Shown in pieces: positions 51,578 to 61,111 of a stretch of 64,000 nt of DNA. The DNA comes from Acetobacter sacchari (GTDB lineage Bacteria > Pseudomonadota > Alphaproteobacteria > Acetobacterales > Acetobacteraceae). Location of the stretch: NCBI RefSeq assembly GCF_017377715.1, contig NZ_JAFVMF010000008.1, positions 124,001-188,000 of the forward strand. Reading direction: 5' to 3'. Under the pieces are notes generated by a model that was not told the origin of the DNA, ran no database searches, and saw only the letters and a program-made list of their open reading frames with translations. The position numbers and the translations under genes were made by a program. Positions within the stretch are counted from its first letter, which is position 1. Each line of letters begins with the position of its first letter.

Positions 51578-52738
51578 ATGAGGCTTCTTTCACTCCGTCA
51601 GTTTATGCTCGTTTCGCCGCCCTCCGATATTGTCGGGCAGAGCGGGATTGGGCCGTTCGCGCCAGTCGTCGGGCAGCCTTCGCCTTTCTCGCGCGCGGCG
51701 GCGAAAATTGCCGCAAGCTCGGTCTTCGTGGCCGCGCTGGCCGGATGCCAACATCGCGACGTCGTCGATTCGACGCTGGATTGGTATCAGCAGCATCAGG
51801 GCGGCGCCATCGCCCTGCAACGCCCGCCGCCGCCGGGGCAGGCTGCGCCGTATCCTAAGGTTGGATTGACGCCAACGTCCGGGCCGGATCTTCCGTCGCC
51901 CGCCCTACGGCAGTCGCTTACCCAGCAACTTGTGCAGGCGCGTAATCTTAACCAGCGCACGGTCTCGCAGAATGGCGCGCTGACGCCGGTCATTCCTCCT
52001 CCGCCAGGTCAGTCGGCGGCGAAGGCGTCTGGAGCGAAGACGGATACAGGCGCCGCACAAGCAACAGGCAAGGCGACCGGAGCCGCTCCCGCCAAAGCGT
52101 CGCCGGGCGTGCCTGACGGGTCGTTGGGCGCCACTTTAGACGCGGCTGAGGCGCCGTCGCCGCCTCAGACATCAGCGGCTGCGCCCTCAGCGTCTTCGTC
52201 TCAGGTTTCTGCATCCAAACCGGTGACTTCTCCAAAAGCAGAAACTGCGTCCGCCAAAACGTCGGAAGAGGAGACCGAAATCGCTATGCCCGAATTTCGG
52301 GAGCTGAAGGCGTCGGCTCAGGTCGGGCCTGTCGTATTGCCGGAAATTCCCAACGCCCCTCCATCTCCCGCTGAATTTCCGGGGTTCGAAACGCCCGCCG
52401 ATTCGAAGCTGGCGGACATCAAACGCCCTGATTACGACCTGTCGGATCCGGACGGGGTGCTGATCAGATTTCAGCCCGGTTCGGACCAACTCGCGACCGG
52501 GCAGGAGCCTGCGCTGAACAAATTGGTCGCCACGCGTGGGGGCGCCACGCTCTTTGTGCGTGGCGCAGGCGATACGGTGTCCATGGCTCCCGAAGATCAG
52601 GCGCGCGCTGTTGAGCTGGGATTGCTGCGCGCCCGAACGCTTGCCGATATTCTTGTCAAAAGAGGCGTACCAGGCTCTGCAGTCCGTATTTCAGGATCGG
52701 CGTTTGGAGCCGATGCCCATGTGAGCAAAAACGGCTGA
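51578..52738 (+). CDS. Putative Ala/Pro-rich lipoprotein with OmpA-like C-terminal segment
   Basis: A 386-residue exported protein. A hydrophobic stretch ends in a lipobox-like LAGC at Cys57, so it is probably lipid-anchored, though the 38 residues before the hydrophobic part are unusually long and the true start may be later. The middle (about residues 80-230) is a low-complexity Ala/Ser/Pro/Lys region, likely a flexible periplasmic spacer. The last 100 residues ([42 protein letters not shown]) resemble an OmpA-like peptidoglycan-associated fold, with weak match to the usual motifs. Function unknown; an envelope spacer role is inferred. Confidence 0.65.
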   Translation: MRLLSLRQFMLVSPPSDIVGQSGIGPFAPVVGQPSPFSRAAAKIAASSVFVAALAGCQHRDVVDSTLDWYQQHQGGAIALQRPPPPGQAAPYPKVGLTPTSGPDLPSPALRQSLTQQLVQARNLNQRTVSQNGALTPVIPPPPGQSAAKASGAKTDTGAAQATGKATGAAPAKASPGVPDGSLGATLDAAEAPSPPQTSAAAPSASSSQVSASKPVTSPKAETASAKTSEEETEIAMPEFRELKASAQVGPVVLPEIPNAPPSPAEFPGFETPADSKLADIKRPDYDLSDPDGVLIRFQPGSDQLATGQEPALNKLVATRGGATLFVRGAGDTVSMAPEDQARAVELGLLRARTLADILVKRGVPGSAVRISGSAFGADAHVSKNG

Positions 52739-53044
52739 CGATTTTTCGATTGTAGAGTGGCGTGGCGCGTCCCTGCTCCCGCCGCAGATATGATTTGCGG
52801 TGTGTGCGATTATTGGGGAGCAGGCGTGAAGCCGCCATTTACGCCGCCCAGCGCATAGCCCGCCGTCGTGCAGGTCGAGTGAGGGCTCGTTTTCGCGCCT
52901 ACGCGCTTCAGGCAACTTGTTTGGAATGGAATTTTTCAGTCAGGTGGTGCCCCTGACCAAGCGGCGGCTTAACTCGACGCCGTCATCCGTTTCTACGAAC
53001 TCGACTCACCGACGGGTTCGCATAGTCGTTCCCATAAACTGAAC

Positions 53045-53071
53045 AGTGCCCACCGAACCGAGGTGGACACT
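53045..53071. repeat. Imperfect inverted repeat
   Basis: AGTGCCCACC and GGTGGACACT pair with one mismatch around GAACCGA. It stands 29 bases from the perfect hairpin at 53101. Its origin is unknown; it does not match an insertion-sequence end that I can name. Confidence 0.4.
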
Positions 53072-53100
53072 ATACTGAGGCGTCATGCACCGCGTCTCTC

Positions 53101-53129
53101 GCCCATTCAAGCTTTCCGCTTGAATGGGC
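53101..53129 (-). terminator. Perfect 12-base hairpin behind the helicase gene
   Basis: GCCCATTCAAGC and GCTTGAATGGGC pair fully around TTTCC. It begins seven bases beyond the helicase stop, so it probably ends that transcript. There is no T-run, so termination may be rho-assisted or the stem may protect the mRNA end. Confidence 0.55.
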
Positions 53130-53135
53130 CGCATC

Positions 53136-54899
53136 TCAACGACGCTTGCGTGAAGACGGGCCTGCGGGACGATCACCGCGTCCTTTGCCCCCGCCGCCCT
53201 TGTATGCGGGCTTCTTGCCGGGCGAACGGCCACGAGCCGGAGGCGCTTCGTTGTCGGATGGCGCCTGAGCCGGTTCGATCTTGATCTCGTCATCGTCAGT
53301 CGCCGATGCGCATGACGCGAAGCGCTCAGCCTTGTCCGACGCGATTTCGACGAGCGTATATGTCGGCGCGATGCGGATTGCGCCGATGTCCGGCTTCGTC
53401 ACGCCGCCGAGACGGCAAAGGAGCGGCACGAGCCATTTCGGGTCGGCGCGATCGGCGCGCCCCACGGACAGGCGGAACCATGAGCCCGATCCGTCGCGCT
53501 GCTCGGCGCGTCGGCGCGTCGGAGGACCGTCCGCATTGTCGCGTCGGGCGGCGGCGGGTGCGCGTTCGCGCGGGGAGGGGGCGCCTGGCGCGATGGCGCG
53601 AATGCGCGCGGCTTCCGGCAGGCGGGAGTTCCACAACCCGATGAGGGCTGCGGCCAGTTGCTCGGGCGTCCGCTCGGTGACCAGCCGTTCGATAAGAGCG
53701 ATCTGATCAGAAGGCGGTTTGCTGACGAGGACCGGATCGGCGAGCAGGCGCTCGACGTCGGCGGCGCGGATCGCGTCGGGGGTCGGCGCGGCGCTCCAGG
53801 TAACTTCGACGCCCGCCGCTTGAAACAGACGGTCCGCCTGACGTCTGCGCGCGGGTGTGGTGACCAGCACGCAAACGCCCTTGCGCCCGGCGCGGCCGGT
53901 GCGGCCAGAGCGGTGCAACAAGGTCGCCGGATTGCTGGGAAGGCTTGCGTGGATCACGAGGCCGAGGGTCGGCACGTCGATGCCGCGCGCCGCGACGTCG
54001 GTGGCGACGCAGACCTGCGCCTGCCCGTTCCGCAGGCTTTCGATCGCGCGGCTGCGTTCGTTCTGGCCAAGTTCGCCGGAGATGGCGACCGAGGCGAAAC
54101 CGTGTTGCAACAGCGCCGACTGCATCTGCCGCACGCCTTCGCGGGTATGGCAGAAGACCATCGCGCAGGGGCTGCCAACCAGACGCAGGACGTTGATGAT
54201 TGCGCCCGTGGTATCGGTCTGGTCGGCCAGAACGGCGCGGTATTCGATATCCGAATGAGGCGCGTTGTCGCCGATCGTGTCGATCCGCAGGGCGTCGCGC
54301 TGATAGCGCTTGGCGAGGCGGGCGATTTCGCGGGCGATGGTCGCGGAGAACAGGAAGCTGCGCTTCGTCTCCGGGCTCGCCTGCAGCAGGGTCTCAAGCT
54401 CCTCACGGAAACCGAGATCGAGCATTTCGTCTGCTTCGTCGAGGACGACGACGCGCAGAGCCGAAAGGTTCAGGTTGCCGCGCGCCAGATGATCGCAAAG
54501 GCGGCCAGGGGTGCCGACGACGATCTGGCACCCAGCGGCAAGTGCGCTCGCCTCGCGCCGGGGCTCCATGCCGCCGACGCAGGAGACGATGCGTGCGCCT
54601 GTCTGGGCGTAAAGCCAGGTCAGTTCGTTTTTGACCTGAAGCGCGAGTTCGCGCGTCGGCGCTACGACCAGAACAGCAGGCGTAGCGACGTGAACGGCGC
54701 GCCCTTCGTTGTTGAGCAGCTCTTCGGCCATGGCGAGGCCGAAGGCGACGGTCTTGCCTGAACCAGTGCGCGCAGAGACGAGAAGATCACGTCCGCGGGC
54801 CTCCGGCGCGAGCACGGCGGCCTGAACGGCGGTCGGCTCTTCATAGCCGCGTTCGGCGAGCGCGCGGGCGAGGGGGGCGGCGGAGTCCGGAAAAGGCAT
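53136..54899 (-). CDS. DEAD-box RNA helicase (DeaD/CsdA-like)
   Basis: ATP-dependent RNA helicase of 587 residues involved in ribosome assembly or mRNA remodelling. The helicase motifs are in order: Q-motif (YEEPTAVQAAVL), I (SARTGSGKTVAF), Ia (APTRELALQV), Ib (GTPGRLCDHL), II (VLDEADEMLDLG), III (FSATI), IV (AMVFCHTREGV), V (ATDVAARGIDVP) and VI (HRSGRTGRAG). A C-terminal DbpA-type RNA-binding domain follows (WFRLSVGRADRADPKW, IGAIRIAPTYTLVEI) and the end is Lys/Arg/Gly-rich. The window has no partner operon; the promoter must be in the 54900-55581 gap. Confidence 0.95.
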   Translation of the reverse strand: MPFPDSAAPLARALAERGYEEPTAVQAAVLAPEARGRDLLVSARTGSGKTVAFGLAMAEELLNNEGRAVHVATPAVLVVAPTRELALQVKNELTWLYAQTGARIVSCVGGMEPRREASALAAGCQIVVGTPGRLCDHLARGNLNLSALRVVVLDEADEMLDLGFREELETLLQASPETKRSFLFSATIAREIARLAKRYQRDALRIDTIGDNAPHSDIEYRAVLADQTDTTGAIINVLRLVGSPCAMVFCHTREGVRQMQSALLQHGFASVAISGELGQNERSRAIESLRNGQAQVCVATDVAARGIDVPTLGLVIHASLPSNPATLLHRSGRTGRAGRKGVCVLVTTPARRRQADRLFQAAGVEVTWSAAPTPDAIRAADVERLLADPVLVSKPPSDQIALIERLVTERTPEQLAAALIGLWNSRLPEAARIRAIAPGAPSPRERAPAAARRDNADGPPTRRRAEQRDGSGSWFRLSVGRADRADPKWLVPLLCRLGGVTKPDIGAIRIAPTYTLVEIASDKAERFASCASATDDDEIKIEPAQAPSDNEAPPARGRSPGKKPAYKGGGGKGRGDRPAGPSSRKRR

Positions 54900-55581
54900 G
54901 ACTGTAAAGGTTTCCTGAGCGGGATCGGAAGGTGGGCATAGAGACTATCGCCCACGAACGCCAGTATTCGTGACGTATTGACGTCGCGGCCTGTTCACAT
55001 TGCACAGGCAGGCGGACGACGTCGTTCCTGGCGATGGAGCGATCGATTGTGGGAGCCGGTGGCGGTTCGAACCGCCGACAAAGATAAAACGCCATGTCGG
55101 GCGACGTCACCGGAGGATCGGGGTTTAGCCTTCATGAAGTGAACCTTCAAGTCATAGCTGCGGCAGGGCAGGCGTCGATCGTGCGCAGTAAGCACTAATT
55201 TGCAGCCAGTTAACCGCCAGGACGCCGCCATTGTGATGAGGCCATACCCTGCGGACGCTCGATAAATAATGATTTTCCGGTGCGATGTCTGGGTTATGTC
55301 GTCCAGCCTCATCCGCTCGGAAGTCTTCCCCGTTCCTCAGGTGTGCATATGTGGGATGACTGCAACGCGATGCTGAGGCGTCGAAATGACGAGGCCTGAA
55401 TTCTTCCAATCCGGCGGAATTCTGTAATTTCAATTCATAGCGTCGATCAAAAGATTTCCATATCACGTGGCTTCACTGGCGAAGTGACTGTTTGGCGCAC
55501 CGAAATTTCTCGCCGTCGCTGCCTGAAAATCCGCTTGCGGCAATCCTCGCAACCCGCAGAAGGATGCCGTATAAGGCCCGC
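54900..55581. other. Long gene-free region between helicase and dapF
   Basis: About 680 bases with no convincing gene. It must contain the divergent promoters of the helicase and dapF. A 16-base perfect palindrome, GGCGGTTCGAACCGCC, lies at 55061-55076; it resembles a tRNA T-arm but no tRNA can be folded around it. A small RNA is possible but unsupported. Confidence 0.45.
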
Positions 55582-56421
55582 ATGCGCGCCGCTTTTCACA
55601 AGATGCATGGACTGGGGAACGATTTCGTCGTGGTTGACGAACGTGACCGATCGCTTGACCTGACGCCGCGGCGCATCGCCGCGCTGATGGACCGCAAACG
55701 CGGCATAGGGGCTGATCAGTTCGTAACGCTCTCCCGCCCCGACATTCAGGCGGAAGACGGGAACGCGGACGTGAATGTGCGTTTCTTCAACCCGGACGGA
55801 GGCGAGGCCGGTGCGTGCGGCAACGCCTCGCGTTGTGTCGCGGCGCTTCTGGCGCGCGAGAGCGACGCCCGGTCATTTACGTTGCGCACGCAGGCCGGCC
55901 TTTTGGCCGCCCGCGTGCACGGTGCAGGGGAGCAGGGCGAGGCGCGGGTGACAGTCGATATGGGGCGTCCGCAACTGGATTGGCGCGCCGTGCCGCTGGC
56001 ACAGAAAGCCGACACGCTACGTCTGCCTCTGGCGGGAGAACCTGCCGCGTTGTCGATGGGCAACCCGCATGTGACGTTCTTTGTCGATGACATTGCGGCC
56101 TCCTCCGCAGGGCCGGAGATCGAGGTCCATGAGTTGTTTCCGCAACGCGTCAACGCAGGTTTCGCCCGTATCGACGCGCCGGATCGCATGCGCCTGCGGG
56201 TGTGGGAACGTGGCGCGGGATTCACGCTCGCCTGCGGTTCCGGCGCGTGTGCGGCGGTGGTCAATGCGGCCCGCCGCGGCCTGGGGGAGCGTCGCATGAC
56301 GGTCGAGGCCGATGGCGGCGAATTGCTCATCGAGTGGGCCCCGGACGACCATGTGTTGATGACTGGCCCGGCCGCCTTCGCCTTTGAAGGCGTTGTCGAT
56401 CTCGAGGCTTTTCCCCGATGA
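55582..56421 (+). CDS. dapF: Diaminopimelate epimerase
   Basis: Converts LL- to meso-diaminopimelate for lysine and peptidoglycan synthesis. The 279-residue protein from ATG 55582 starts FHKMHGLGNDFVVVDERD. It has both catalytic cysteine regions (AGACGNASRCVAALL and LACGSGACAAVVNA) and the MGNPHVTFFVDD segment. An AAGG lies 5 bases before this ATG; ATG 55564 and the frame start at 55492 are less likely. The stop overlaps the mtaB start as ATGA. Confidence 0.95.
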   Translation: MRAAFHKMHGLGNDFVVVDERDRSLDLTPRRIAALMDRKRGIGADQFVTLSRPDIQAEDGNADVNVRFFNPDGGEAGACGNASRCVAALLARESDARSFTLRTQAGLLAARVHGAGEQGEARVTVDMGRPQLDWRAVPLAQKADTLRLPLAGEPAALSMGNPHVTFFVDDIAASSAGPEIEVHELFPQRVNAGFARIDAPDRMRLRVWERGAGFTLACGSGACAAVVNAARRGLGERRMTVEADGGELLIEWAPDDHVLMTGPAAFAFEGVVDLEAFPR

Positions 56422-57734
56422 GCGCGCCGGAGCATCTGGAGGAGTCCGCAGCGGCGCTTGCGTCGGAAGCCGTGTCGCCCGCGCCTTCGCCTGAGCGCGG
56501 CGTCGATATCCTGACGTTCGGCTGTCGCCTCAACACGTATGAGAGCGAGGTCATGCGCGGCCATGCCACAGGGCTGGACGACGTGATCATCGTCAACACC
56601 TGCGCCGTGACGGGTGAAGCCGAGCGGCAGGCGCGACAGGCCATTCGCCGCGCTCACCGGGAGCGCCCCGGGGCACGCATTGTCGTTACGGGCTGCGCCG
56701 CGCAGATCGATCCTGATCGCTGGTCCGCCCTGCCGGGCGTGACGCGTGTGCTGGGGAATGAGGACAAGCTGAAGGCCGAAAGCTGGACGCCGACGGCGCT
56801 GACGCAGGGGAATGCGGTCTCAGACATCATGGCCGCGCGGGAGACTGCGGGACATCTGGTGACAGAGTTCGCCGGGCGTACCCGCGCCTTCGTCGAGGTG
56901 CAGCAGGGCTGCGACCATCGCTGCACTTTCTGCATCATCCCGTTCGGCCGCGGGCCGTCGCGCTCCGCTCCGGTCGGAGCGGTCGTCGAGCAGGTGAGGG
57001 CTTTGGTGGCGTCTGGTTATCGCGAGGTCGTGCTGACCGGCGTGGACATCACGTCATGGGGCGGTGACCTGCCGGGCACGCCGCGCCTCGGGCAGCTATG
57101 CCGTCGTCTGCTTGCGCTCGTGCCTGAACTGGAGCGGCTGCGGCTGTCTTCCGTCGATCCGGTGGAGATCGACGACGATATCTGGCGTTTGCTGGAGTCT
57201 GAGCCTCGTTTCATGCCGTATCTGCATCTGTCGTTGCAGGCGGGATCCGACATGATCCTCAAGCGCATGAAACGCCGCCATCTGGTGGAGGACGCCGCAC
57301 GGGTCATCGAGCGCGCTCGCTCGATCAGGCCCCGCATCGGAATTGGCGCTGATCTGATCGCTGGTTTTCCCACGGAAGACGATGCCTTGTTCGAGGAAAC
57401 TCTAGCGTTCGTCGAACAGGCGTCTCTGCCGTTCCTGCATGTATTCCCGTACAGCGCGCGCCCCGGCACGCCCGCCGCGCGGATGCCTGCCGTGCAGGTT
57501 GTCGAGCGAAAGGCGCGCGCTGCGCGTATCCGCGCCCTCGGTGAGGCTGCGGCGCAGGCGTATTACCGCAGCCTTATCGGGCAGGAACTGAGCGTGCTCA
57601 TGGAGACGGCCGATTCCGGCCATAGCGAGGAGTTCGCGCCGGTACGGCTGACGAAGCCTTCCGAAATCGGAGGCATAGAGCGCGTGCGCGCCGTAGCGGT
57701 TGACGCGGGCGGCGTCGTGGCGGAAACGATCTGA
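56418..57734 (+). CDS. mtaB: tRNA t6A37 methylthiotransferase MtaB
   Basis: Radical SAM methylthiotransferase that converts N6-threonylcarbamoyladenosine 37 of tRNA to its 2-methylthio form. The 438-residue protein has an N-terminal UPF0004 domain with cluster cysteines (LTFGCRLNTYESE, VNTCAVTGEAERQ, VTGCAAQIDP), the radical SAM triad in GCDHRCTFCIIPFGRG, VVLTGVDITSWG and LHLSLQAGSDMILKRMKRRH, and a C-terminal TRAM-like part. It lies in the order dapF-mtaB-ftsY common in alphaproteobacteria. ftsY starts 1 base after its stop. Confidence 0.95.
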   Translation: MSAPEHLEESAAALASEAVSPAPSPERGVDILTFGCRLNTYESEVMRGHATGLDDVIIVNTCAVTGEAERQARQAIRRAHRERPGARIVVTGCAAQIDPDRWSALPGVTRVLGNEDKLKAESWTPTALTQGNAVSDIMAARETAGHLVTEFAGRTRAFVEVQQGCDHRCTFCIIPFGRGPSRSAPVGAVVEQVRALVASGYREVVLTGVDITSWGGDLPGTPRLGQLCRRLLALVPELERLRLSSVDPVEIDDDIWRLLESEPRFMPYLHLSLQAGSDMILKRMKRRHLVEDAARVIERARSIRPRIGIGADLIAGFPTEDDALFEETLAFVEQASLPFLHVFPYSARPGTPAARMPAVQVVERKARAARIRALGEAAAQAYYRSLIGQELSVLMETADSGHSEEFAPVRLTKPSEIGGIERVRAVAVDAGGVVAETI

Positions 57735-57735
57735 C

Positions 57736-58692
57736 ATGGCGCTCGGTTTTTTCTCACGGCTCAAGCAGGGCCTGTCTCGTTCCACCCAGAAACTCGGAGC
57801 GGTCTTCACGAAGCGCAAGCTCGATGAAGCAGCGCTGGAGGATCTTGAAGAGCATCTGATCGCGGCCGACCTCGGCCCGGCGGTCGCTGGTCGCGTCATC
57901 GATTCGTTCCGCGCGACGCGGTTCGGGGCGGAGGTGACGGACGACGAAATTCGCGCCGCGCTGTCCGAGGAAATCGCCCGCGTGCTGCAGCCGGTCGCGA
58001 TTCCCTTCGAGCCAGATCCGGCGCTCAAGCCGCATGTCGTGCTGATGGTGGGCGTCAACGGCACAGGCAAGACCACGACGATCGGCAAGATGGCTCGCTA
58101 TTTCAGCGAGCAGGGCAAGAAGGTCCTGATGGTCGCGGGCGATACCTTCCGCGCCGCCGCCGTCGAGCAGTTGCAGGTGTGGGGCGAGCGCACCGGAACG
58201 CCGGTGATCGCCGGAAAACCGGGCGCCGATGCCGCAGGTCTGGCCTTTGAGGCGCTGCGTCGTGGTCGTGCGGAAGGCGCCGATCTGCTGCTGATCGACA
58301 CCGCCGGGCGTCTGCACAACAAGGGCGCCCTCATGGAGGAACTCGCGAAGATCATCCGTGTGATGAAGAAATTCGACGAGACGGCGCCGCATTCGGTCAT
58401 TCTGGTTCTGGACGCCACCACAGGACAGAACGCGCTGGAGCAGGTTCGCGTGTTCCGCGAACTGGTGAACGTCACGGGGCTGATCGTCACGAAGCTGGAC
58501 GGTTCGGCGCGCGGCGGCGTGGTCGTGGCTCTGGCCGATGCGTTCAAGCTGCCTGTGCACGCCGTGGGCGTGGGCGAGAAGGCGGAAGACCTCCGTCCGT
58601 TCTCGGCGGAGGATTTCGCGCGCGGTCTAGTGGGCAAGGCGGAAGTCTCGACCGTCGCCGAGGTTTCCGAGGAAGCGCCGACCGAGGAGTGA
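57736..58692 (+). CDS. ftsY: Signal recognition particle receptor FtsY
   Basis: SRP receptor GTPase that delivers ribosomes to the membrane translocon. The 318-residue form lacks the long acidic A domain of E. coli and is typical of alphaproteobacteria. NG-domain motifs: the N domain (EAALEDLEEHLIAADLG), G1 (GVNGTGKTTTIGKMA), DTFRAAAVEQL, G3 (LLIDTAGRLHNK), G4 (TKLDGSARGG) and a final VGEKAEDLRPFSAEDFARGL. ATG 57736 directly follows the mtaB stop. Last gene of the dapF-mtaB-ftsY set. Confidence 0.97.
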   Translation: MALGFFSRLKQGLSRSTQKLGAVFTKRKLDEAALEDLEEHLIAADLGPAVAGRVIDSFRATRFGAEVTDDEIRAALSEEIARVLQPVAIPFEPDPALKPHVVLMVGVNGTGKTTTIGKMARYFSEQGKKVLMVAGDTFRAAAVEQLQVWGERTGTPVIAGKPGADAAGLAFEALRRGRAEGADLLLIDTAGRLHNKGALMEELAKIIRVMKKFDETAPHSVILVLDATTGQNALEQVRVFRELVNVTGLIVTKLDGSARGGVVVALADAFKLPVHAVGVGEKAEDLRPFSAEDFARGLVGKAEVSTVAEVSEEAPTEE

Positions 58693-58735
58693 GGGAACGT
58701 CCCTCGCAGTCTTTGGCGAAGGGGCCTGCGCCGTT

Positions 58736-60076
58736 CTAACGCGAGCTCGCGTCCCGCGAGCGAGCCGTTGCAGCGTACCAAAGAGCGGCGACAAAGAAGC
58801 CTACATAGTAGCCAATATCCGCGCCGCCGAGCCATCGGGCTATCGGCCCGGTATAGAGGCTGCTCGTAGAGAACAGCAGAACCGTCAGCGCGGACGTCAC
58901 GATGAAAATCGTCGCTCCACGCGTCCAGCCCGAAGGCGCGTCCGGCTCATGCCCGTATGCGACGTTGGGATCGTTCTTTTTAACCAGATACCAGTCCGCG
59001 AGTATGATTCCCGCCCACGGCGCGATCCAGTACATCGTTACAAGCAGATAGTCCGTGTAGAGCGACGCGTAGCGCCCGGCTCCCGCGACAGCCAGCACGT
59101 AGCCGAGCGAGGCTGTGATGATCGCCGCTGCGACGCGCGGTACATGAATGCCAGCGGAAATCAGGCTGTAGCTGGCGGTATTGTCGTTGAAAGAATTTCC
59201 AGTGATCGACGAAAGCGCAATGGCCGCGAGCGCAAGCGGGCCAAGCGGCCCCATGGCGTGCTGCAGGCTGGCGATTACGGCTGTGGGCGAGGGTTCAGCG
59301 ATGCTCGCTGCGGTTAGCAACCCGAGGATCTGAAACGGCACGGCGGAGGTCAGCAATCCCGTCAGAGCAAGAGTCACCACGCGTTTCGGATTGGCGTCGA
59401 CTGGCAGATACCGTGTGTAGTCGGAGGAATAGGTCGCCCATGACAGGTTGAAGCTAACCAGAATTCCGACGGCGAGCAGAAATGTAGCGAAGCCGACAGA
59501 GTGTTCCGCGTGGATCACCGATCCACCTTTCGTCGCGAAAGTCAGGCCGATCAGGGCGAATACAGCCAGCAGCAGCGCCCCCAGATATTTCTGAAGCGCC
59601 TGAACGACGTGATGTCCGTAAATCGAGGCGATCATCTGCACGCCGGCCAGCACGCCGAGCGCGAGCCAGAACGGCGCGGAGAGGCCGAACACGGCCAGCA
59701 GCGCGATCAGCGCGGCGGCTGCGGGCACGTTGTTCACCGCGTCCCATCCGACGCAATAGAGCCAGTTGAGGAATGACGGCGGTCTGACGCCCAGTGTTCC
59801 GAGCGCTCGGCGCGAGGCCTCCATCTGGGTGAGGCCCGTCGGGGGGCCGATTGCCGCAGCCAGCGCGACCGGCAAGGCGCCGATCGCGTTGCCGAGCAGG
59901 ATCGCAAGAACGCCGGTTCGAAAGTCCAGCCCAAGGCTGACCAGCAGGGCACCGGTGACCCAGCCTCCCGGCCCCAGATTGGGGGAAAAATGGCTCCAGA
60001 ACACGCGGTCCATCGGCATCGTCTTGCGCGACAGCGGGGCGGGTTCACGCACGGAAGCCGCCGACAGGTCTTCCAT
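58736..60076 (-). CDS. Cytosine/purine-type permease (NCS1-related)
   Basis: Membrane permease of 446 residues with 12 helices, similar to the CodB-like purine-cytosine permease group: FWSHFSPNLGPGGWVTGAL, GNAIGALPVALAAAIGPPTG, SWATYSSDYTRYLPVDANPK, SSITGNSFNDNTASYSLISAG and MYWIAPWAGIILADWYLVKK. ATG 60076 is preferred to a TTG at 60100; neither has a strong ribosome site. It sits between ftsY (convergent) and an SDR gene on the same strand. The nucleobase substrate cannot be fixed. Confidence 0.85.
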   Translation of the reverse strand: MEDLSAASVREPAPLSRKTMPMDRVFWSHFSPNLGPGGWVTGALLVSLGLDFRTGVLAILLGNAIGALPVALAAAIGPPTGLTQMEASRRALGTLGVRPPSFLNWLYCVGWDAVNNVPAAAALIALLAVFGLSAPFWLALGVLAGVQMIASIYGHHVVQALQKYLGALLLAVFALIGLTFATKGGSVIHAEHSVGFATFLLAVGILVSFNLSWATYSSDYTRYLPVDANPKRVVTLALTGLLTSAVPFQILGLLTAASIAEPSPTAVIASLQHAMGPLGPLALAAIALSSITGNSFNDNTASYSLISAGIHVPRVAAAIITASLGYVLAVAGAGRYASLYTDYLLVTMYWIAPWAGIILADWYLVKKNDPNVAYGHEPDAPSGWTRGATIFIVTSALTVLLFSTSSLYTGPIARWLGGADIGYYVGFFVAALWYAATARSRDASSR

Positions 60077-60206
60077 CAGGGTGTGAGCGTTACGCTGCAA
60101 GAGCGATGTCCATGGCGAGGTTCCGTTGATGGGGATGCGACGTCCGGCGAATCGCCTTCGTAACGTTAATACGGAGCGCGGGCGGCGTATACGCGGTCGG
60201 CGCGCC

Positions 60207-61040
60207 TCAGGAAGGATCGCCTGCCCGGCACAATGTCCCGGCGGCGCCGACAGGCTGATTGAGGTAATATTTTTCAGCGAGACTGATCGGCAGCAGGTCC
60301 ATCAGACGTGAGCCAGCGACGAGCCAGCGTGGAAAGACAATTCTCCGCTTGTTGCGGCTCAGGCCGTCCATGATGCGGTCGGCGGCGTGTTGAACCTGCG
60401 TCAGTCCGGGCATGTGAAATTCGTTCACGTTCGCCATGGGCGTAGAGATGAAGCCGCATACGACCGAGGATAACAGCACGCCCTCGCGGCGCAGATTGCC
60501 GCCTGTCGCAACCATGAAGCGGTCTACGGCGGCCTTGGTCGCACAATAGGATGGCGTGCCGGGAAAGGACACGACGCCCGCGACGGAGGAAATGGCGCAA
60601 ATACGGCCACGCAGACCATCATCGGCGCGAGGTTGGGTGCGGATGACGTTGATCGCTGGCAGCACCGTGTTGATCACGCCGAGAAGGTTAGTCTCGATCA
60701 TCGCTCTGACCTGCGGCTCAGGCTCTAGCGAGGTCGGGTCGCCGCTCGTCAGACCGCCCATCGGGTGTGTTACCCCGCCTGTCACCCCTGCGCAGGCGAT
60801 CACAAGATCCAGTTGTTCGCACCCGGCCACCAGCGCCTGCATCGCCGTCGCGTCGCGGACATCGATCGGGTGTCCCACGCAGCGCGCGCCCAAAGCTGCA
60901 GCGCGCGTTACGGTGTCCTGCAGACGGGTAGCGTCGTGATCGACGAGGTGCAGCGTTGCGTCCGGTTCAGCCAGTTTCAATGCGAGCGCGCGGCCAAGTC
61001 CCGATGCTGCGCCGGTGATCAGAAGCGAAGTCCGTTTCAT
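60207..61040 (-). CDS. Short-chain dehydrogenase/reductase
   Basis: Classical SDR of 277 residues with the N-terminal cofactor motif TGAASGLGRALA, the acidic residue after beta-2 (HLVDHD, favouring NAD), the VIACAGVTGG segment in place of NNAG, and catalytic Ser and Tyr-x-x-x-Lys (SSVAGVVSFPGTPSYCATKAA). The C-terminal part is extended relative to simple SDRs (SLAEKYYLNQPVGAAG), as in lipid- or polyketide-related reductases. Substrate unknown. The permease gene follows after 130 bases on the same strand. Confidence 0.88.
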   Translation of the reverse strand: MKRTSLLITGAASGLGRALALKLAEPDATLHLVDHDATRLQDTVTRAAALGARCVGHPIDVRDATAMQALVAGCEQLDLVIACAGVTGGVTHPMGGLTSGDPTSLEPEPQVRAMIETNLLGVINTVLPAINVIRTQPRADDGLRGRICAISSVAGVVSFPGTPSYCATKAAVDRFMVATGGNLRREGVLLSSVVCGFISTPMANVNEFHMPGLTQVQHAADRIMDGLSRNKRRIVFPRWLVAGSRLMDLLPISLAEKYYLNQPVGAAGTLCRAGDPS

Positions 61041-61111
61041 AGTCGCGCTATTAACCCGACGCTGATAGAAGGGCGCAAGTGACTGGCGAAGCGTGTTGGG
61101 ATCATTAGACC

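Larger units (their letters stand above)
52739..53135. other. Gene-free region with two hairpins
   Basis: Nearly 400 bases between the lipoprotein and the helicase. Hairpins at 53045-53071 and 53101-53129 lie in its right end. I see no gene; a small stretch around 52960-53040 is of mixed composition without features. Confidence 0.4.

Noticed and set aside
53045..53071. Insertion-sequence terminal repeat
   Set aside because: No transposase remnant, target duplication or second end was found nearby.
55061..55076. GGCGGTTCGAACCGCC, resembling the T-arm of a tRNA
   Set aside because: The stem-loop has the wrong register for a seven-base T-loop, and no acceptor, D- or anticodon arm can be found on either strand.
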